Positions 59,624-64,000 of a stretch of 64,000 nt of DNA are shown here, piece after piece. The first letter of the stretch is position 1, and each line of letters begins with the position of its first letter. The notes under the pieces were generated by a model. It saw only the letters and a program-made list of their open reading frames with translations. It was not told the origin of the DNA and did not search any database. The position numbers and the translations under genes are program-made. Origin of the DNA: SLRI01 sp964402505 (lineage in GTDB: Bacteria > Pseudomonadota > Alphaproteobacteria > Geminicoccales > Geminicoccaceae); assembly GCA_964402505.1 (NCBI GenBank), contig CAYOCP010000022.1:13451-77450 (forward strand), read 5' to 3'.

Positions 59624-60742
59624 TCAAGTGCCGTGCCGGGCCACCTGCACCGAGCCGTCGCCCAAGAGCTTCAACGGATCGACCGGCTTCTTGCCGCGGC
59701 GGATCTCGAAATGGAGCTGCGGCTCGACCACCTCGCCGCTGCGACCCACCTTGGCCAGCGGCTGGCCGCGCCGCACCACGTCGCCGCGCGCCACCAGCAG
59801 CGTCTCGTTGTGGGCGTAGGCCGAGAGATAGCCGTCGGCATGGCGGACCAGGAGCATCCGCCCGAAGGCGGCGAGATCGTCCCCGGCATAGACCACGATG
59901 CCGTTCTCGGCGGCCCGCACGAGGCTGCCCGCGGGGGCGGCGATATTGAGACCGTCGTTCCGCCGCCCGTCCGGCTTGCCGCCGAAGCGACTGATCACCG
60001 TGCCGCTGTCGAGCGGCCAGAGGAAGCCGGCGCCCGACAAGGGCGGGGCCGCCACGGCGGCGAGATCGCGTTGCCGCTCCGCCTGCTCCGCCGCCGGCCG
60101 GGCCGCGACCGGCACCACCTCCGGCCGCGCCGCCGGCGCCGGCGCCGCGCCGGTCCTCGCCGGCCGCGCCGCCGCACCCGCCACGACCGTTCCCTCCGGC
60201 AGCCGGATCCGCGTGCCGACGGGCAGGTGCCGCGGATCGATGCCGGGATTGAGCGCCACCACGTCGCCCAGCCCGACCCCGTTCGCCCGGGCGATCCGGG
60301 CGAGGCTGTCGCCCTCGGCCACCACATGGCTCGGACCGGCCGGCGCCTCGGCCCGCGGCCGCCCGGGAGCACGCGCCGCCACCGCCGTCTCGCCCGGCCG
60401 CGGCAGCCGCAGCACCTGACCCACATAGATGGTGTAGGGGGCCTCGAGCCCGTTCAGCGCCACGAGCTCGGCCATGCCGACCCGGTAGAGCTCGGCGAGC
60501 CCGCTCACCGTCTCGCCCGGCATGACCACGTGGCGCCCGTTGGCCGGCACCATGCGCGTGGTCTCGCCGCTATCGGCGTAGATCGCCTTGCGCGCGTTCT
60601 CCCAGGGCACGAGGCCGCCCCAGTGCACGGGCTGATAGCGCGTGCAGCCCGTGGCCGCAGCGAGCGAAGTCAGTACAAGAGACGTCGCGGTCCATCGGCC
60701 ACACCGTCCGAAGAAGCAGTTCGAGCGCAGGTCCCACCACAT
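59624..60742 (-). CDS. nlpD: NlpD-like LysM/M23 lipoprotein
   Basis: A 372-residue lipoprotein. An N-terminal signal (TATSLVLTSLAAATGC) ends at a lipobox-like Cys33. Two LysM domains follow: HVVMPGETVSGLAELYRVGM and SHVVAEGDSLARIARANGVG, which bind peptidoglycan. An Ala/Pro linker leads to an M23 domain (GTVISRFGGKPDGRRNDGLN, GEVVEPQLHFEIRRGKKPVD). The usual HxxxD zinc site is NDGLN here and the HxH is LHF, so it is probably inactive, as in NlpD proteins that activate amidases during division. The serS-surE-nlpD order on the same strand supports the name. It starts 155 bases after surE. Confidence 0.9.
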   Translation of the reverse strand: MWWDLRSNCFFGRCGRWTATSLVLTSLAAATGCTRYQPVHWGGLVPWENARKAIYADSGETTRMVPANGRHVVMPGETVSGLAELYRVGMAELVALNGLEAPYTIYVGQVLRLPRPGETAVAARAPGRPRAEAPAGPSHVVAEGDSLARIARANGVGLGDVVALNPGIDPRHLPVGTRIRLPEGTVVAGAAARPARTGAAPAPAARPEVVPVAARPAAEQAERQRDLAAVAAPPLSGAGFLWPLDSGTVISRFGGKPDGRRNDGLNIAAPAGSLVRAAENGIVVYAGDDLAAFGRMLLVRHADGYLSAYAHNETLLVARGDVVRRGQPLAKVGRSGEVVEPQLHFEIRRGKKPVDPLKLLGDGSVQVARHGT

Positions 60743-60897
60743 GCCTTGCCACTAGCAAAAAGCAGCGCCACACCGCAAGAATTCGAGGCAGGAATTCGAC
60801 GAACCGCGTCCGATAGTACCAATCGACCGGCAATATGGTTAAATGGCCGGCGATCCTCAACTTGGCAGATGGGTCGAGGCCCACCTGTTCTTTCCTT

Positions 60898-61674
60898 TTA
60901 TTGAAAGAGCTTGCTGAGCTTGGCGAAGCTCTCGCGATGGGTCATGTCGAGCTGGATCGGCGTCACCGAGACCCAGCCATCGCGCACCACCGCCACGTCC
61001 GTGTCCTCGGCATGCTCGGCCTCGTCGCGCGAAAGCCCGATCCAGACATAGGGTTCGCCGCGCGGATCGATGCGCTCGATGAGCTCGTCGCCGACCTTCG
61101 ACTTGCCCTGCCGCGTCACCTTGATACCCTTGACCTCGTTCGCGGCCACATCCGGAAAGTTCAGGTTTACCAGCACGTCAATGGGCCATTCCATTGAAAG
61201 CATGGGACGAATCACTGCCGGAGCCCATTGCTCCGCGGTCTTCCACTTGATCGGCCGCCGGTCCTGGCAGGCCTGCGAGAAGGCGATCGCCGGCACCTGC
61301 AGCAAGGTCGCCTCCATGCAGGCGGCGATGGTGCCGGAATAGGTCACGTCCTCGCCGAGATTGTGGCCGTGATTGACGCCCGAGAGGACGAGGTTGATCG
61401 CCTTGTCCTCGAGGAGGTTCTGCAGCGCCAGGAGCACGCAGTCGGTCGGGGTGCCGTCGATGGCGAAATGGCGCTCGGAAAGGCGCCGCGTGCGCAGGGG
61501 CCGGCGCAGCGTCAAGGAGTGCCCGGCGCCGCTGTGGTTGACCTCCGGCGCCACCACCCAGACCTGGTCCGAGATCTCGCGGGCGATGGCCTCCATGACC
61601 TTGAGGCCGGGCGCGTTGATCCCGTCGTCGTTGGTGACGAGGATGCGGGGCTTCTCACCCGGTGGCTTCAGCAT
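60898..61674 (-). CDS. surE: 5'/3'-nucleotidase SurE
   Basis: A 258-residue metal-dependent phosphatase acting on nucleoside 5'- and 3'-monophosphates. The N-terminal ILVTNDDGINAPG holds the metal-binding Asp pair, followed by APEVNHSGAGHSLTLRRPLR, IDGTPTDCVLLAL and LVLSGVNHGHNLGEDVTYSG, all SurE hallmarks. Its ATG lies 20 bases inside the serS coding end, so the two are translationally coupled. No pcm gene (protein isoaspartyl methyltransferase) follows, unlike in many proteobacteria. Confidence 0.98.
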   Translation of the reverse strand: MLKPPGEKPRILVTNDDGINAPGLKVMEAIAREISDQVWVVAPEVNHSGAGHSLTLRRPLRTRRLSERHFAIDGTPTDCVLLALQNLLEDKAINLVLSGVNHGHNLGEDVTYSGTIAACMEATLLQVPAIAFSQACQDRRPIKWKTAEQWAPAVIRPMLSMEWPIDVLVNLNFPDVAANEVKGIKVTRQGKSKVGDELIERIDPRGEPYVWIGLSRDEAEHAEDTDVAVVRDGWVSVTPIQLDMTHRESFAKLSKLFQ

Positions 61675-62944
61675 TCGCGATCATCCGTTCCATGCCGCCC
61701 ATATAGGGGCGCAATGCGACCGGCAGCGTGATGCTGCCGTCGGCCTCCTGGCCGTTCTCGAGCACCGCGATCAGCGCACGACCGACCGCCAGCCCCGAGC
61801 CGTTCAGGGTGTGCACGAAGCGCGTCTGCCGCTCGCCTCGGGGCCGGAAGCGCGCGTTCATCCGCCGCGCCTGGAAATCGTTGCAGACCGAGCAGGACGA
61901 TATCTCCCGATAGGCCCCCTGCCCCGGCAGCCAGACCTCGAGATCGCAGGTCTTGGCCGAGCCGAAGCCGGTGTCGCCGGCGGCGAGCGTCATCACCCGG
62001 TAGGGCAGCTCCAGGGCCTCGAGCGCCGCCGTGGCGCAAGCGGTCATCCGCTCGTGCTCGGCTGCCGACTGCTCCGGCGTCGTGATGCTCACCAGCTCCA
62101 CCTTGGTGAACTGGTGCTGGCGGATCATGCCGCGCGTGTCCTTGCCCGCCGCACCGGCCTCGGAGCGGAAGCAGGGCGTGAGCGCGGTGAAGCGCAAGGG
62201 CAGCTCGGCCTCGTCGAGGATCCGGTCCGCCACGAGATTGGTGAGCGGCACCTCGGCCGTCGGAATGAGCCAGCGCCCGTCGGTGGTGCGGAACTGGTCC
62301 TGGGCGAACTTGGGAAGCTGACCCGTGCCGAAAAGCGCCGCATCGCGCACCAGAAGCGGCACCGCCATCTCGGTGTAGCCATGCCGCTCGGTCTGCAGGT
62401 CGAGCAGGAACTGGCCGATGGCGCGCTCGAGCCGGGCGAGCGCTCCCTCGAGCACGACGAAGCGCGCCCCGCTGAGCCTGGCCGCCGCCTCGAAGTCCAT
62501 GCCGAGGCGCTGGCCCAGCTCGTCGTGCGTCCGGGGCTCGAAGGCGAAGCTGCGCGGACTCCCCCAGCGGCGCTCCTCGCGGTTGAAGCTCTCGTCCGGC
62601 CCGTCCGGCACGTCGGCGAGGAGCACGTTCGGCAGCTCCATCAGCCGCTCGTCCAGGACGCGGCGCGCCTCCGCGAGCTCGCCCTCCCGGATCCTGAGCA
62701 GCTCCTTGAGCTCTGTCACCTGATCCAGCAGCTCCGCCGGCGGCCTGCCGTCGGGCCCGCGCCGCTGGCCGATCTCCCTCGAGAGCCGGTTCCGGAGCGC
62801 CTGATCCTCCTGGACCCGCGTCTCGAGCGCCCGCCATTCCCGGTCGAGCGCCAGAAGCTCGCCGGCACGAGGCTCGAGCCCCCGCCGCGCCAGCGCAGCA
62901 TCGAACGCCTCGGGATTCTCCCGCAGCCATCTCACGTCATGCAT
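61655..62944 (-). CDS. serS: Seryl-tRNA synthetase
   Basis: A 429-residue class II synthetase that charges tRNA-Ser. Start at ATG 62944 (MHDVRWLRENPEAFDAALAR), matching the family's fixed N-terminus; a longer frame upstream is unsupported. The N-terminal coiled-coil arm (residues about 30-105) grips the long variable arm of tRNA-Ser. Motif 2 is FTALTPCFRSEAGAAGKDTR and the GMIRQHQFTKVELV strand and motif 3 NGSGLAVGRALIAVLENGQ are intact. Its substrate tRNA-Ser(GCT) is encoded at 12155-12247. It is divergent from the Mn catalase gene. Confidence 0.98.
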   Translation of the reverse strand: MHDVRWLRENPEAFDAALARRGLEPRAGELLALDREWRALETRVQEDQALRNRLSREIGQRRGPDGRPPAELLDQVTELKELLRIREGELAEARRVLDERLMELPNVLLADVPDGPDESFNREERRWGSPRSFAFEPRTHDELGQRLGMDFEAAARLSGARFVVLEGALARLERAIGQFLLDLQTERHGYTEMAVPLLVRDAALFGTGQLPKFAQDQFRTTDGRWLIPTAEVPLTNLVADRILDEAELPLRFTALTPCFRSEAGAAGKDTRGMIRQHQFTKVELVSITTPEQSAAEHERMTACATAALEALELPYRVMTLAAGDTGFGSAKTCDLEVWLPGQGAYREISSCSVCNDFQARRMNARFRPRGERQTRFVHTLNGSGLAVGRALIAVLENGQEADGSITLPVALRPYMGGMERMIANAEATG

Positions 62945-63116
62945 GGAGAGCGAATTCTTCCCATCGGATACCGCGAAGCTCTCTACCCGACGCTCCCGCC
63001 AACCGCAACCGCGCGGGCCGCCACCACACCTCGGGGAACGACCGATCGGGTGAGCCGTTTCCGTCCGCATCCCAGGCCGTCCCGGCCAGATGGGAGATCC
63101 TGCCGGAGGAAGCCTC

Positions 63117-63821
63117 ATGTTCATCCACAAAAAAGAGCTCCTGCACCCCGTCAACGTCACCCGGCCCGACGCCAAGTTCGCTCAGTTCCTGCTCGAGCAG
63201 TTCGGCGGGGCCACGGGCGAGCTCACCGCGGCGCTGCAGTACTTCACCCAGGCGCAGCACACGGACGATCCCGCCCTGCGGGACATGCTGATGGATATCG
63301 CGACGGAGGAATTCGGCCATCTGGAGATGGTCGCGCACCTCATCGAGGCGCATTCGAAGGGCGCCATCCAGGAGGCAGCTTACCAGAGCACCCTTTTCGC
63401 CATCCGCGGCACGGGACCGCATCTGCTCGACAGCCAGGGCTCGGCCTGGACCGGCACCTATGTGAACGAGGGCGCGAGCCCGGTGCGCGATCTGCGCGCG
63501 AACATTGCGGCCGAAGGCGGCGCGCTCGCCACCTACGAGGCCCTGATCGCCATGGCCGAGGACGAAGGGAGCATCAAGGCCCTGCAGCATCTCGCCACGC
63601 GCGAGGTGACCCACGCGCGCATGTTCATGGATGCGCTGAAGGCGATGGACAAGCTCGACGACCCTCTCTTCGGCGACCTGCAGCCGGACGAGACCGTCAA
63701 TCTCGTCTTCAACCTCTCGCAGAGCATGGATCCGAAGAGCGACGAGCCGGCGCCGTGGCTCGAGGCCGATTCCTCCCTCACCTACATCGCCGATCCCCTC
63801 GAACGCATGCCGAAGAGTTAG
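63117..63821 (+). CDS. Manganese catalase
   Basis: A 234-residue non-heme catalase that turns hydrogen peroxide into water and oxygen with a di-manganese centre. Start ATG 63117 has CCGGAGGA seven bases upstream. Ligands fit E35 (GGATGELTAALQYF), E65 and H68 (ATEEFGHLEM), E133 (IAAEGGALATYEAL) and H166 (REVTHARMF). It is somewhat shorter than typical enzymes (about 270-300 residues), mainly at the C-terminus. It is divergent from serS and ends just before the REP palindrome. Confidence 0.93.
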   Translation: MFIHKKELLHPVNVTRPDAKFAQFLLEQFGGATGELTAALQYFTQAQHTDDPALRDMLMDIATEEFGHLEMVAHLIEAHSKGAIQEAAYQSTLFAIRGTGPHLLDSQGSAWTGTYVNEGASPVRDLRANIAAEGGALATYEALIAMAEDEGSIKALQHLATREVTHARMFMDALKAMDKLDDPLFGDLQPDETVNLVFNLSQSMDPKSDEPAPWLEADSSLTYIADPLERMPKS

Positions 63822-63838
63822 AAAAGGGGGACACGGAA

Positions 63839-63897
63839 GAGCTAAAGGGGTCAGGACTCTTTTAGGGAATCTAAAAGAGTCCTGACCCCTTTAGCTC
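63839..63897. repeat. Perfect 27-bp inverted repeat (REP-like element)
   Basis: Arms 63839-63865 and 63871-63897 are perfectly complementary (GAGCTAAAGGGGTCAGGACT at the left start), separated by GGAAT. It shares 29 bases with the element at 59494. Sequences with GGGGTCAGGACTC are typical of REP elements spread by RAYT (IS200-like) transposases. It can also act as a terminator for the catalase gene. Confidence 0.85.
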
Positions 63898-63977
63898 GGC
63901 GTTTGAAAGGGGGACACGAACCAAATTTAACTTTTCGGCGTTTGAAAGGGGGACACGAACCAAATTTAACTTTTCGG
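63897..63977. repeat. Tandem 39-bp repeat at the window edge
   Basis: The unit starting CGGCGTTTGAAAGGGGGACA occurs at 63897-63935 and 63936-63974, followed by a partial copy. A related AAAAGGGGGACACG also lies at 63822-63835. Tandem units without spacers next to a REP palindrome suggest repeat spreading around a RAYT-type gene outside the window. Confidence 0.8.
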
Positions 63978-64000
63978 ATCAACGGCGAGAGACAGCCTCC

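Noticed and set aside
63897..63977. CRISPR array from the 39-bp repeats
   Set aside because: The units are directly adjacent with no spacers, only two copies are complete, and no cas gene is present.

Overview
The window looks like chromosomal DNA of a high-GC alphaproteobacterium. The signs are a serS-surE-nlpD order, a three-subunit PntAA/PntAB/PntB transhydrogenase, many solute-binding ABC importers, a YbaY-type lipoprotein and a cytochrome b561. Ordinary genes here are about 70 % GC. I cannot name the family; a Rhodospirillales/Geminicoccales-type organism would fit but is a guess.

Layout. (1) 1-11911: the end of a large serine recombinase, a small HTH gene, then a tightly overlapping anti-phage-type cassette: excisionase-like HTH protein, SNF2 helicase, AIPR protein, type III-like Mod methyltransferase, Res helicase-nuclease and Mrr nuclease. 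It stops short of a tRNA-Ser(GCT) at 12155-12247, with short repeats between that may mark an integration boundary. (2) 12318-32926: three ABC importers with catabolic genes. They are a ribose/rhamnose-type system with a FAD oxidoreductase, a Ugp-like system with a lactonase-like amidohydrolase, and a spermidine/Fe-type system divergent from an acetamidase and an SDR. A GH15 glucoamylase and a NYN nuclease lie among them. (3) 33054-39472: an envelope cluster with an OmpA-like protein of inverted domain order, a beta-barrel protein, two DUF1254/DUF1214 proteins and an AraC regulator. (4) 39587-51144: a plastic region bounded by two directly repeated, near-identical copies of a mandelate-racemase-family gene. 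Between them are an alkaline phosphatase lipoprotein, an operon of an M6 metalloprotease with a (DKxx)n tail plus an intact and a degenerate ATP-grasp protein, a GH43-like protein, a HigBA module and a very AT-rich membrane gene. (5) 51166-63821: core genes (pnt operon, GGDEF-EAL protein, a YbaY-NlpE-META lipoprotein, cytochrome b561, small membrane proteins, nlpD-surE-serS, Mn catalase). REP-like palindromes lie at 59494 and 63839, with 39-bp tandem repeats at the right edge.

Two gene sets deserve most attention. The defence cassette (1719-11911) combines genes usually seen in separate systems; all its junctions overlap except a 16-bp gap before the AIPR gene. The protease/ATP-grasp operon (43228-46871) looks as if an amide- or ester-forming ATP-grasp enzyme could act on the Asp-Lys repeats of its neighbouring protease, as graspetide enzymes do on their precursors. 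The second idea is inference. The 1133-bp repeat gives clear evidence of recent duplication or gene conversion around that operon.
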